From the NCBI GenBank assembly GCA_045604705.1, contig JAZUOO010000015.1:1-35413 (forward strand): a DNA stretch of 35,413 bases. Direction: 5' to 3'. The translations under genes and the position numbers were made by a program. This document shows, piece after piece, positions 1 to 6,856 of this stretch; within the stretch, counting starts at the first letter, position 1, and every line of letters starts with the position of its first letter. This DNA is from SIG622 sp045604705. Its GTDB lineage: Bacteria; Bacillota; Clostridia; Oscillospirales; CAG-382. The notes under the pieces are model-generated. The model was not told the origin of the DNA. It did no database searches and was given only the letters and a program-made list of their open reading frames with translations.

Positions 1-169
1 TTTTTGAGCCGTAAAGCTGCTCTGCAGCATTGACCGCAATTTTGACAAGAGAATAAATAGTCGAGAGCTTGTTTGCTGATACCTTAGTTTTGACATAGGG
101 AAGAAATATACTTGTAATACAAAGCGAAACAACGCCGATAATAAGTACAATAATTTGTGTTAAATCCAT
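1..169 (-). CDS. Phage holin, LL-H type (partial, N-terminus only)
   Basis: The gene runs off the left edge, so only the first 56 codons are seen. It starts at ATG 167-169 behind an AGAGAGG ribosome site. A hydrophobic N-terminal stretch (MDLTQIIVLIIGVVSLCI) forms one membrane segment. A short basic linker follows, and then an amphipathic run ending KIAVNAAEQLYGSK, which resembles the 'AVxAAEQLxG' signature of LL-H family phage holins. Holins permeabilise the cytoplasmic membrane to release endolysin. The position at the end of the phage structural genes, just after another small membrane protein, fits a lysis cassette whose endolysin would lie beyond the edge. The family assignment rests on this short pattern only. 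Confidence 0.7.
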   Translation of the reverse strand, partial: MDLTQIIVLIIGVVSLCITSIFLPYVKTKVSANKLSTIYSLVKIAVNAAEQLYGSK

Positions 170-195
170 ATTCTTTACCTCTCTTTAAGTAATGA

Positions 196-510
196 TTATT
201 CCTTTTTTCTTTTCAAATGTAATTCTTCAATTTCCTCGTGCATCTTGGTAATCATACCGTTACCGCCGAGAGCCTTGTACGCATCATACATATCATTGAA
301 ATTCTGATAAACATAAGATGGAATCTCACCGACAGCCATATACTTGTCATGATATTCAATCAAATGTACCCGCAAAAGCAACATATTAGCCTTGCTGTTG
401 GCACTTCGCTCCCTGTTCTGACGTTTGAGAAGCCACACAATGTAACCGAACAGTACCGGTACTGCGGCAACAACCACTGCAACGAGAAGCTCTTTTATCA
501 ATTCCTGCAT
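196..510 (-). CDS. Small phage membrane protein of the lysis region
   Basis: A 104-residue protein with one N-terminal membrane helix (about residues 7-28, LLVAVVVAAVPVLFGYIVWL), then a basic stretch and a cytoplasmic tail that is helical and charged. The tail carries HDKYM and YKALGGNG, a combination I recognise from small phage proteins encoded beside holins in Firmicutes prophages. It lies directly upstream of the LL-H holin gene, separated by a short gap with a good ribosome site. It could be a second holin or an antiholin; the sequence does not decide this. It has no signal cleavage site and no catalytic motif. Confidence 0.6.
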   Translation of the reverse strand: MQELIKELLVAVVVAAVPVLFGYIVWLLKRQNRERSANSKANMLLLRVHLIEYHDKYMAVGEIPSYVYQNFNDMYDAYKALGGNGMITKMHEEIEELHLKRKKE

Positions 511-527
511 TTCGATTTAACCTCCGA

Positions 528-635
528 TTAAGATTTTCCATCAAGAATACTCTGTACCTCGGAGCGAATGGAAGAGGGAACATCGTCAATAGTCTTAAGT
601 CCTTTAAGGATTAAGCTCGCATAAATCTTAGCCAT
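528..635 (-). CDS. Small phage protein, CD1375-like (35 aa)
   Basis: A 35-codon frame starting at ATG 633-635 and ending with TAA at 528-530. The protein starts MAKIYASLILKGLKTIDDVP and ends in a short helix. This matches the pattern of the tiny CD1375-type proteins (MAKIY..LI.KGLKT..DVP) found beside tail and lysis genes of clostridial prophages. Their function is unknown. Its start overlaps the end of the upstream gene by 8 bases, and that gene's last codons carry a GGAGGTGG ribosome site, so translation is probably coupled. It is easy to miss because of its length. Confidence 0.7.
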   Translation of the reverse strand: MAKIYASLILKGLKTIDDVPSSIRSEVQSILDGKS

Positions 636-903
636 TATTTCCACCTCCGATTATTTCATAAAGCTCGCACAGAGCAAGCTGTGTATCCGTCAGGTCATTA
701 TTTAACTGCTCATTCCTGTTTGCCATAAGCTCAATATATTCGTCCTTACCGTATTGAATCTCGGTGTAGCTGAATAAGTCCTCAACCACTTTGCCGTCCA
801 TTTCAACAGGGACAACATCCGTATGTACATAAACAGTATCTTTTCCGACAACCAACGCCTTTGCCTGTTCAGAGTTACCCAGAACCGTTCCGATAAATTT
901 CAT
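628..903 (-). CDS. Phage hypothetical protein after the tail fibre
   Basis: A 91-residue soluble protein. The N-terminal half (MKFIGTVLGNSEQAKALVVG) looks like a small beta domain. The C-terminal half is helical and ends with DTQLALCELYEIIGGG, a tail often seen in small proteins at the tail-fibre/lysis border of Firmicutes phages. It begins 26 bases after the fibre gene behind an AGAAAGGTGG ribosome site and overlaps the next gene by 8 bases. A role as a fibre-associated or chaperone-like protein is possible from position only. I do not recognise a named family. Confidence 0.55.
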   Translation of the reverse strand: MKFIGTVLGNSEQAKALVVGKDTVYVHTDVVPVEMDGKVVEDLFSYTEIQYGKDEYIELMANRNEQLNNDLTDTQLALCELYEIIGGGNNG

Positions 904-929
904 AAAGTACCACCTTTCTTGTGTGTTTT

Positions 930-1043
930 TTACAGGTACATCAAGCGACCGCCAACATACATATCACCGTTCGAGGAAGGTTTATAGGTGATACCAAGCC
1001 TGAAAGCTCCTGCATACGAACTATCCGAGAAGCCACCGCCAAA
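930..1043 (-). other. Candidate variable segment at the lectin-like C-terminus of the tail fibre
   Basis: The last 37 codons run from FGGGFSDSSYAGAFRLG to the terminal GGRLMYL. The conserved scaffold (GGG, AGAFR, GGRL) is separated by short stretches whose codons mostly end in C or T (TTC, GAT, AGT, TAT; GGT ATC ACC TAT; AAC GGT GAT). Adenine-specific mutagenesis of AAC/AAT template codons by a diversity-generating retroelement leaves this pattern, and the position at the extreme 3' end is also typical. No template repeat, avd gene or reverse transcriptase is visible here, and no GC-rich initiation element follows the stop. It may therefore be a fossil, an ordinary lectin tip, or a target whose retroelement is off the left edge or deleted. 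Confidence 0.35.
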
Positions 1044-3857
1044 GATTGGCACGCTGTCCGCATTGAAGTCCGCATAATCGGAGAAGTAGGTAGAGTCTGA
1101 ACCACCTGCAGAACCAATAATAAATCCCATATTGTTGTTTCCATATGTCTCTTTCATAAACCCACCAATGTACTTTGTGGATAACGCACCCATATCGGTG
1201 TAATTCTCGCCTGTACTGTTGAATGCGTCGGTTGCCACCAAAGCATGATAATCAGACGTTGAAATAAAGCCATCAATCCACTGACGTAAATTGCCCCAAA
1301 AATCCTCAATGCCGAGGAATTTTACTTGTTCAAAACCACTTATTGAACCGTAGCACATACCTTTGCCAATAGTTGACCCCGTAAGAGTTGCACCGCCGCT
1401 TCCTCCGACATACCCCCTACCGAGTGCCGACTGGGAATTAAGATTTTTATACATAATCAGATACAAGCACTGTAAAAGTGTCAAAGGATAGAATGAAAAA
1501 ATATCATAGCCCGTACCGTTTGCCTGTGCGTAGGCTCTGAAATCTATCAAGCCCGCTCTATTAAGGGGAGAAGCACCTGATAGAGAACGCAGCTTGCCTG
1601 AAAAATCGCTGCCAAGGAAAGCACCGATATAAAGCTTTTCTCTGTCACCCTCCTGTGTTCTTGTATGTGCCTTGTAGGAGTATCCCGTTCTGTTCGGGTC
1701 ATCCGTAATACGTATAGTAAGAGAAGTACCGCTTTTTGAGATTTTATATCCTGTTTTGGGAATCTCAATCATAACATCGCCGCTGTTGCCTGAAGTAATA
1801 TCTGCCGCCGTACCGTCTTCAAACTGTGAAAAATTGTCAGGATTAAGATAACCGACAACCGCACCATCCTTAAAAAGACACGGCTTGATTCTGTTAAAAA
1901 TACTCATTTTGTACCAATCGGACGAACCCGCAACCATACCTGCGGCGTCATCAATATATGTAACAGATGATTCGGGATTACTGTTTGACAGGTCAATGGA
2001 AACGCCGTAGGTCTTATATGACCCCAAAAGCCCCAATGCATCAAGTTTATCCTTGATAGCCATGTCAACAGCCTTAGCATCCATAAGCTCTTTTGCATCA
2101 ACCTTATCCTTGATAGTCTTGTCGACAGCTTCAGCGTCCATAAGCTCCTTACCCTCGCCGATTGCATTCTCGCTTTCCACATAAACCTTACCCGTAAATC
2201 TTGCATTACCTTCTACGTCAAGAGTATATGCATTTTTACGATCCGTATCGCTGCCGCCATTACCGACTATCTCCAGATATTTTAAATCCGTATCGGGAAT
2301 ATTGAAAAAACCTCTTACACTTTGATAAAATCTTAAAGCTTTTAATCCGTTTCCTATACAGGAGGCGTGCTCACCTGTAACCTCATTACCGTCACCCAAA
2401 GCGATGCCCGCATAACCCGTAACAGTATTTTTATTACCTATACCTATTCCGAATTGAACAGGTACATAGTTATCAACGCCGAGAGCAATGCTGCCATAAG
2501 CCGTTGTATTTCTTCTGCCGATATTTGTACCGTAGCCCTCTGCGAGCAATAAATCTCTGCCAACACCGAAAGAACATTTTCCTGCATTTACAACATTCTC
2601 ACCAATAGATACAGCACCTGTTACAAAGGAAACCGCACCCACTGTCGGTTGTGACGGAACGCAGAACGTATGCCCGTCAACATCGGTATCACTTACAAAC
2701 CCGTTAAAGCCTAAGCTGCCTTTGTAAGTGACAACATTATTTTCAATAGAAGCAATAGTACCGCACAAGGGATAATGATTACCGTTAATAATTGAAAATT
2801 GTACAGGCTGGGATGTCACATTATATACATAAGGCACCCTAAGGTCGGTTACTATACCCTTACCAACAGTGGGGAGTCCGTCTACCTTAGTGTCTGTAAG
2901 ATAAATCTTTCTGTTGTTAAAATCTATCGCCTGAATGTAATAGCCCATACAGCCGGACACGCACCCATCGCCAAGCGAAACACACCCCTCACCCAGAGAT
3001 ATAGCAGGATTTTCTTCACTGTCCACTCCTTCAAGGGAATTTTCAGCTGTGCCGTCACGGAGGTTAAGCTCAATTCCCGCCGCAATCGAACCGTTATTTA
3101 CCCAGCCAATCTTTTCATCGTATATATAAATATCATAAGGAGCGTTTTCGCCTATAGCGTAAGCATCGCCGACATCGGGAGAAGTCACAGCCGAATCAAG
3201 AGCACCGAGCGATGAATAATATCCGAGTATTTTAAAATCTTTTCCGTCCTCGCCTTTATCGCCTTTGTCGCCCTGTTCACCTTTTTCGCCCTTTTCACCG
3301 TCTTTACCATCCTTACCCTTAAGTACCTCGGTATTATTCTGATAATACTCCATAGCAACAGCGTAAAGTTTATCATGCGAAATAACCTCTTCCACATTCA
3401 CGAAAAGCATGTGATAAAGCTCTCTCTTGAGCTTCTCATACTCCGCATCCGAAATACCCGCGGAAATATGTTTGCAAGGAGTGTCGGGTATTCTCATTGT
3501 GCCGTTAATCGGCATATGAGCCTTGTTATAATACTTTTTGTAATCAAGAAGATATGTGTTAAACAGAGCAGCGGAATTGTTGTATCGCTGTATTTCTCCA
3601 TTTTCAAGGTCAATCTTCATCTTCAGATATTGAGGATAGAGCCTGTCATAGGGACTCTCTACAATAAGTTTTGTTGACAGTTTATCAACAGAATACCCAT
3701 CAAAAAGGTCATACCTCCCGTCATAACCTTCATGAGTTTTAAGAACATCATTGATAATAAGCTCATCTACAAAGGAGAGCCACATTACTTTTTCCTTAAT
3801 GACATATTGATTGGGTTTTATGCTATCGACAAGGTCAATACATTCCTTTATAGTCAT
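930..3857 (-). CDS. Modular phage tail fibre / receptor-binding protein with C-type-lectin-like tip
   Basis: 975 residues from ATG 3857, chosen because AAGGAGG lies 7 bases upstream; an earlier in-frame ATG at 3890 has no ribosome site. The N-terminal ~125 residues (KPNQY, NGEIQRYNNS, ALFNTY, YYNKAHMP) match a phage structural protein that is normally encoded alone, so it is probably the virion-anchoring part. A collagen-like Gly-X-Y run follows at about 183-210 (GKDGKDGEKGEKGEQGDKGD). Next are YadA-head-like repeats (AISLGEG, SIALGVDN, IALGDGNEVTG), two 19-residue repeats, and a C-terminal ~270-residue domain with GIEDFWGNLRQWIDG and GGRLMYL. That last domain is of the formylglycine-generating-enzyme / C-type-lectin fold used in phage adhesins. 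The probable role is trimeric receptor binding. The tip resembles variable proteins of diversity-generating retroelements, but no reverse transcriptase or template repeat is in the window. Confidence 0.85.
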   Translation of the reverse strand: MTIKECIDLVDSIKPNQYVIKEKVMWLSFVDELIINDVLKTHEGYDGRYDLFDGYSVDKLSTKLIVESPYDRLYPQYLKMKIDLENGEIQRYNNSAALFNTYLLDYKKYYNKAHMPINGTMRIPDTPCKHISAGISDAEYEKLKRELYHMLFVNVEEVISHDKLYAVAMEYYQNNTEVLKGKDGKDGEKGEKGEQGDKGDKGEDGKDFKILGYYSSLGALDSAVTSPDVGDAYAIGENAPYDIYIYDEKIGWVNNGSIAAGIELNLRDGTAENSLEGVDSEENPAISLGEGCVSLGDGCVSGCMGYYIQAIDFNNRKIYLTDTKVDGLPTVGKGIVTDLRVPYVYNVTSQPVQFSIINGNHYPLCGTIASIENNVVTYKGSLGFNGFVSDTDVDGHTFCVPSQPTVGAVSFVTGAVSIGENVVNAGKCSFGVGRDLLLAEGYGTNIGRRNTTAYGSIALGVDNYVPVQFGIGIGNKNTVTGYAGIALGDGNEVTGEHASCIGNGLKALRFYQSVRGFFNIPDTDLKYLEIVGNGGSDTDRKNAYTLDVEGNARFTGKVYVESENAIGEGKELMDAEAVDKTIKDKVDAKELMDAKAVDMAIKDKLDALGLLGSYKTYGVSIDLSNSNPESSVTYIDDAAGMVAGSSDWYKMSIFNRIKPCLFKDGAVVGYLNPDNFSQFEDGTAADITSGNSGDVMIEIPKTGYKISKSGTSLTIRITDDPNRTGYSYKAHTRTQEGDREKLYIGAFLGSDFSGKLRSLSGASPLNRAGLIDFRAYAQANGTGYDIFSFYPLTLLQCLYLIMYKNLNSQSALGRGYVGGSGGATLTGSTIGKGMCYGSISGFEQVKFLGIEDFWGNLRQWIDGFISTSDYHALVATDAFNSTGENYTDMGALSTKYIGGFMKETYGNNNMGFIIGSAGGSDSTYFSDYADFNADSVPIFGGGFSDSSYAGAFRLGITYKPSSNGDMYVGGRLMYL
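2041..2154. repeat. Tandem 57-bp duplication inside the tail fibre gene
   Basis: Two adjacent 57-base units (2041-2097 and 2098-2154) encode the 19-residue repeats ELMDAEAVDKTIKDKVDAK and ELMDAKAVDMAIKDKLDAL. The units differ at scattered positions, so the duplication is not brand new. They lie just before the C-terminal lectin-like part and are predicted helical, so they probably form a short coiled-coil spacer. Confidence 0.8.
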
Positions 3858-3870
3858 TTGTAACCTCCTT

Positions 3871-3917
3871 AAAAACAAGGAGAGGAACAAACATCAAAAA
3901 AATGCTCATTCCTCTCC
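3871..3917 (-). terminator. Terminator-like hairpin upstream of the tail fibre gene
   Basis: A 9-bp perfect stem (GGAGAGGAA at 3879-3887 with TTCCTCTCC at 3909-3917) is followed on the minus strand by TTGTTTTTA, immediately before the fibre gene's ribosome site. It would end or attenuate transcription from the capsid genes, or act as an RNA processing site. The loop is long (21 nt), which lowers certainty. Confidence 0.55.
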
Positions 3918-3933
3918 TCTCGTAAAGTAAAAA

Positions 3934-4212
3934 TTACTGTTTGAGTAAATCGTTCATTTTGTTTTCTTCAGCATTCTTAAGCGAGTCAACATAACGCATT
4001 GCATACTCTTCTTCCTTTTCGGAATTGCGGATTACCTCTGCAACTTCTTCAGGAATAAGGACATTTTCGCCACGCTTAATTATGTAGTTTCTGCCGTTAA
4101 CAGAATAGAATTCCTCCTGAATTGCATTCTGCCCAGAAAGCCTCGGAAGACGCACCTGAACTCTTTTCGTTTCAGCATTATTTGTTGCCGTATTCTTTTT
4201 TGTTTCTGCCAT
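3934..4212 (-). CDS. Small capsid-associated phage protein
   Basis: 92 residues from ATG 4212 (MAETKKNTATNN), preferred over ATG 4227 because GGAGG lies at the right distance upstream only for the inner start. The middle carries EEFYSVNGRNYIIKRGENV followed by IPEEVAEVI. I recognise this pattern from small proteins encoded just downstream of N4-gp56-type or HK97-type capsid genes in Firmicutes phages. The ends are charged and low in complexity. It is probably a virion or head-completion component; no enzymatic motif is present. Confidence 0.6.
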   Translation of the reverse strand: MAETKKNTATNNAETKRVQVRLPRLSGQNAIQEEFYSVNGRNYIIKRGENVLIPEEVAEVIRNSEKEEEYAMRYVDSLKNAEENKMNDLLKQ

Positions 4213-4239
4213 TATAATTTCCTCCATTTAAATGGTATG

Positions 4240-4266
4240 GAGAAGCGGATGGCGAGTCTGCTTCTC
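4240..4266 (-). terminator. Hairpin after the major capsid gene
   Basis: GAGAAGC (4240-4246) pairs with GCTTCTC (4260-4266) around a 13-nt loop, between the capsid stop and the next ribosome site. There is no clear run of T after it, so it is more likely a partial terminator or mRNA-stabilising hairpin than a full terminator. Confidence 0.35.
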
Positions 4267-4284
4267 ATTAAGTTTAAAAAGTTA

Positions 4285-5271
4285 TCAGTTAGCTTCGTCT
4301 ACATCTGCGAAGTAAGAGCCTGATTCGACTCTGAGCATTCTTTCCTGATAAAGAATCTTAGCACCGTGACAGAACTTGTAACCGATAGTACCGAACTGAT
4401 TGAGAGGACCACCAATCTGTTCCTTTGTCTTGATAATCATCTCCATGCCTTCTCCTTCGGGATCGAGTATGCCGAATGCCTTTGCACCAAGGAAGAGAGT
4501 AGCATAAACGGCACTCTTACCTTCTTCCTTCCAAATCTTTCCGTTAGTAGTTTCGATGAAACGAACACCGTGAAGCTCACCGATTTCGCCCTTGAAGATA
4601 GGAGCAACATCATTGTACTTGTGGTATTCCTTCCATTCCTCGGAATTTCGAAGGTCATAAGCTACGGAAGGATGGATAAGAGCAACATAGCTTCCGTTAA
4701 TCTTGGGAGCCTTGTTTTTCTTGAGCCAAGTAGCAGCTCTGTTTACTACATCAGGAGTAAGGATACAAGCCTTTGAGATGTTATCTCTTGATGTAACCTC
4801 TGTAGTACCGTCAGGACAGTAAAGAACAGAGTTGCCGGCAACAAGAATGTTTCTTGTGAGAGTATCGTAAGTTTCACCTTCAGCCGCACCCATTTCCTCG
4901 GTTGCTCCGAAGATAACATCGTCATAGGATTCAAGCTCAAGTCTGTCTGAAACTGCAGTGAAATCACCGTGCTGTGTGGTTTCGCCTTCAATCTTTGTCA
5001 TACCGAAGGTCTGACCGGTAGGGATAACACCTTCCTGAAGAGGAGTAAGAGCCTTAGCAAAAGTGTTGAACTTTCTCCATTCAACCTTGTTGCCCTTCAT
5101 AGGCTGCTTTTCACCGAACTGTGTGAAAATCATTGCTTCTCTGGCGTTTTCAAGAAGTGTGGTATCGTAGAATGTCTTCATAGTCGGAGACATAGAAGAC
5201 TGCGAAGTTACATTGATGGGATTTACATCAGCCGCAAAGAGCTGAAGATTAAAAAGTATAATGTTTTTCAT
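4285..5271 (-). CDS. Phage major capsid protein, N4-gp56 type, with N-terminal Prp cleavage motif
   Basis: 328 residues from ATG 5271 (MKNIILFNLQLFAADVN). That start has AAAGGAG 6 bases upstream, while the longer frame from 5301 would place this site inside coding sequence. Residues from about 20 on (SPTMKTFYDTTLLENA, QFGEKQPM, FNTFAKALTPLQEGVIP) match the N4-gp56 family of major capsid proteins, and the length is normal. The N-terminus holds FNLQLFA, nearly identical to the LNLQFFA motif cut by the protease Prp in ribosomal protein L27 and in staphylococcal phage 80alpha capsid. Cleavage is expected after the alanine at residue 13. The upstream neighbours are a scaffold with the same motif and a phage Prp, so the three probably work as a head-maturation set. 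Confidence 0.9.
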   Translation of the reverse strand: MKNIILFNLQLFAADVNPINVTSQSSMSPTMKTFYDTTLLENAREAMIFTQFGEKQPMKGNKVEWRKFNTFAKALTPLQEGVIPTGQTFGMTKIEGETTQHGDFTAVSDRLELESYDDVIFGATEEMGAAEGETYDTLTRNILVAGNSVLYCPDGTTEVTSRDNISKACILTPDVVNRAATWLKKNKAPKINGSYVALIHPSVAYDLRNSEEWKEYHKYNDVAPIFKGEIGELHGVRFIETTNGKIWKEEGKSAVYATLFLGAKAFGILDPEGEGMEMIIKTKEQIGGPLNQFGTIGYKFCHGAKILYQERMLRVESGSYFADVDEAN

Positions 5272-5326
5272 AATATTTCTCCTTTTCTGTTGTTTTTGCA
5301 TCAGGGAGAGATATTATATATTTGAT

Positions 5327-6292
5327 TTATCTCCCTGACTTCTTTCGTCTCTGCTCGTCTGCGTATTTACGCAGTTCCGAGAGACTCATATTTCTGAAAT
5401 CGTTCTGTACAACAGAGGGAGCGTTTGAAGATATACCGTTCTCAATAGGTCTTGCCTTGTTGGATGCTACAGCATTGGCAGTCTGAGCCTGAATCTGTCG
5501 AGAAGCCATCTGCACAGTTGCAGGCAGTATTTCGTTCCAATGACAAGCCATAAAGGCAGCCGTAGTATCACCGTTGTTCACCGCACAAAGCCTGCGGAAT
5601 TTCTCGTTCTGCATCTCGGAATCAAGGTCAAAATCCGGGAACTGAGCCTTTGTCTTTTCAGCATTCTGACGAAGAGTCATAATCTGCTGTCGCATCTGTT
5701 CCTGCTTCTGTGCCTGTTCCTTTTCTGCTTCAATCCGAGCAACCTTCCGTTCCATAGTGACTATCCTTCTTGCCTCTTGAGCAGAGATGTCATGCTCCAT
5801 AGCATAATTCTCATAGTAAGAGTCATCAGCCTCAATCTTTTCTCCGAGTACCTGCAGAAAATCCTCGGAATCGGGGTTGATACCGTACTTCTGCGCTACA
5901 GTATCGAGAAGAGCCTTGTGCTTTGACAAATCGTCTTCTATACCCTTATACCTCTTGAGTCTATCACCGATAGCCTTGTCCATATATGCCTTGTGTTCAT
6001 CCTTATACTCATCGGATTTAATCAGGTCAGTATAAGAAATCTTATCTGTTGTACCTTGTGCAACGGTAGTCTGCACAGTATCATCGGAAGCCTTTGCGGA
6101 ATCACTTGTCTTCTGCATTGCCTTCTCATAATACTTCTTTGCCTTCTCGGGGATGGAGGCAGGAATTTTCTTTTCTCCCGTATCTTGCGTATCTACAGAT
6201 TCTCCAACAGAGGCTTGGGCAGAGCCACCGTCTCCACCATCACCGCCGCCTTCACCGAACAGCTGTAGATTCAGCATAAGTTTTTCAAGCAT
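5327..6292 (-). CDS. Phage scaffold protein with N-terminal Prp cleavage motif
   Basis: 321 residues from ATG 6292, behind AAAGGAG. After LMLNLQLFG at residues 5-13 comes a Gly/Asp-rich linker (GEGGGDGGDGG). A long, highly charged, helix-forming body follows, with Gln/Glu/Lys-rich coiled coil at about residues 165-215 (KEQAQKQEQMRQQIMTLRQ) and a basic C-terminus (RKYADEQRRKKSGR). This composition and the place just before the capsid gene are typical of phage scaffold proteins, which guide procapsid assembly and are then removed. The LNLQLFG motif predicts Prp cleavage after residue 13, as in phage 80alpha scaffold. It has no enzymatic motif of its own. Confidence 0.85.
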   Translation of the reverse strand: MLEKLMLNLQLFGEGGGDGGDGGSAQASVGESVDTQDTGEKKIPASIPEKAKKYYEKAMQKTSDSAKASDDTVQTTVAQGTTDKISYTDLIKSDEYKDEHKAYMDKAIGDRLKRYKGIEDDLSKHKALLDTVAQKYGINPDSEDFLQVLGEKIEADDSYYENYAMEHDISAQEARRIVTMERKVARIEAEKEQAQKQEQMRQQIMTLRQNAEKTKAQFPDFDLDSEMQNEKFRRLCAVNNGDTTAAFMACHWNEILPATVQMASRQIQAQTANAVASNKARPIENGISSNAPSVVQNDFRNMSLSELRKYADEQRRKKSGR

Positions 6293-6412
6293 ATAGATGC
6301 TCCTTTCATTTCTGCAGTTTTAGAAGAATCCTTTGGATTCTTTAAAGCTTGTTTTGCAAGCTTCATAAAGGATGCGAGCCTTTGTTGGCTTTATTATAAT
6401 AAATTAAAATAT
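6293..6412 (-). other. Structured leader upstream of the scaffold gene
   Basis: Within 120 bases there are two perfect short inverted repeats. AAGAATCC/GGATTCTT with a 3-nt loop lies at 6324-6342, and AAGCTTG/CAAGCTT lies at 6345-6363. A pair of mutually exclusive pairings around AAAGG, AGCC, CCTTT and GGCT follows at about 6367-6392. A TATAAT box lies on the minus strand near 6394-6400, without a convincing -35. This may be a promoter with a folded 5' leader controlling head-gene expression; the function is inferred only from the layout. Confidence 0.35.
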
Positions 6413-6432
6413 ACCTTCGCCACCCCCGAAGG
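6400..6432 (-). terminator. Terminator-like hairpin after the phage Prp gene
   Basis: CCTTCG (6414-6419) pairs with CGAAGG (6427-6432) around a C-rich (minus: G-rich) 7-nt loop. On the minus strand it is followed by TATATTTTAATTT. It sits between the protease gene and the scaffold leader and may lower read-through, separating the two transcripts. Confidence 0.45.
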
Positions 6433-6454
6433 ACAGCAAAGGCATTTTTCTGCA

Positions 6455-6772
6455 TTATTTCATATAAATCTTGACATTTTTCGGATAATTGCCTGCAATC
6501 AGCATAAACCCCTGAAGAATTGTGAAGTAACTTCTCGCAATATTGCCCTCATATTCCTTTTTTGGAACACATTTGCAAAAGCCTTCTCCGTCTTTATCCG
6601 TGAATATAGGATTTTTTACAAGCATCTCCTGCGACTCATAAAGAGTCTGCCCGAGAGTGTAGAAAAGAGTCGACACCGCAGAACACACAATATCATTACC
6701 ATTCTCACCGTGTTCAGCGTGTCCCTTAATCTTAACCTGAAATTCATCGGGCTTTACTGTAATCTTTATCAT
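6455..6772 (-). CDS. Phage-borne Prp-type cysteine protease (prohead protease)
   Basis: 105 residues, the usual length of the ribosomal-processing cysteine protease (Prp/YsxB) family. GHAEHG near residue 18 supplies the catalytic His, and NDIVCSAVS near residue 30 supplies the catalytic Cys. The C-terminal helix-strand unit (ARSYFTILQGFMLIA) also fits. Prp in Firmicutes removes the N-terminus of ribosomal protein L27; phages with LNLQFFA-type motifs are processed by it. Here the gene precedes a scaffold and a capsid that both carry the motif, so its probable job is head maturation. Its ribosome site (AAGGAGG) overlaps the stop of a truncated upstream frame, suggesting it was once translationally coupled to a portal or minor capsid gene. 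A second, host-type Prp lies at 17640-17975. Confidence 0.88.
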   Translation of the reverse strand: MIKITVKPDEFQVKIKGHAEHGENGNDIVCSAVSTLFYTLGQTLYESQEMLVKNPIFTDKDGEGFCKCVPKKEYEGNIARSYFTILQGFMLIAGNYPKNVKIYMK

Positions 6773-6781
6773 AAGTCCTCC

Positions 6782-6856
6782 TTAATCAGCCTGCGTAGAC
6801 TCTCTCGCCTCAGCTCTCGCCTTCTCCACAAAAGGATGCTCCTGTACCTGATAAGC
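6782..6856 (-). pseudogene. Remnant C-terminus of an upstream phage head gene
   Basis: The minus-strand frame ending with TAA at 6782-6784 reads QVQEHPFVEKARAEARESTQ back to about 6850 and then meets a stop at 6857-6859. The tail is charged and helical and ends exactly at the Prp gene's ribosome site, as a portal or minor head protein C-terminus would. The frame is cut where integrase homology on the other strand begins, so it looks like the stump left by a deletion. It is too short to identify the parent gene. Confidence 0.4.

Noticed and set aside
1..6292. Diversity-generating retroelement reverse transcriptase or template repeat near the fibre gene
   Set aside because: No frame with reverse transcriptase motifs and no second copy of the 930-1043 segment was found by eye in the window; only the target-like tip is reported.
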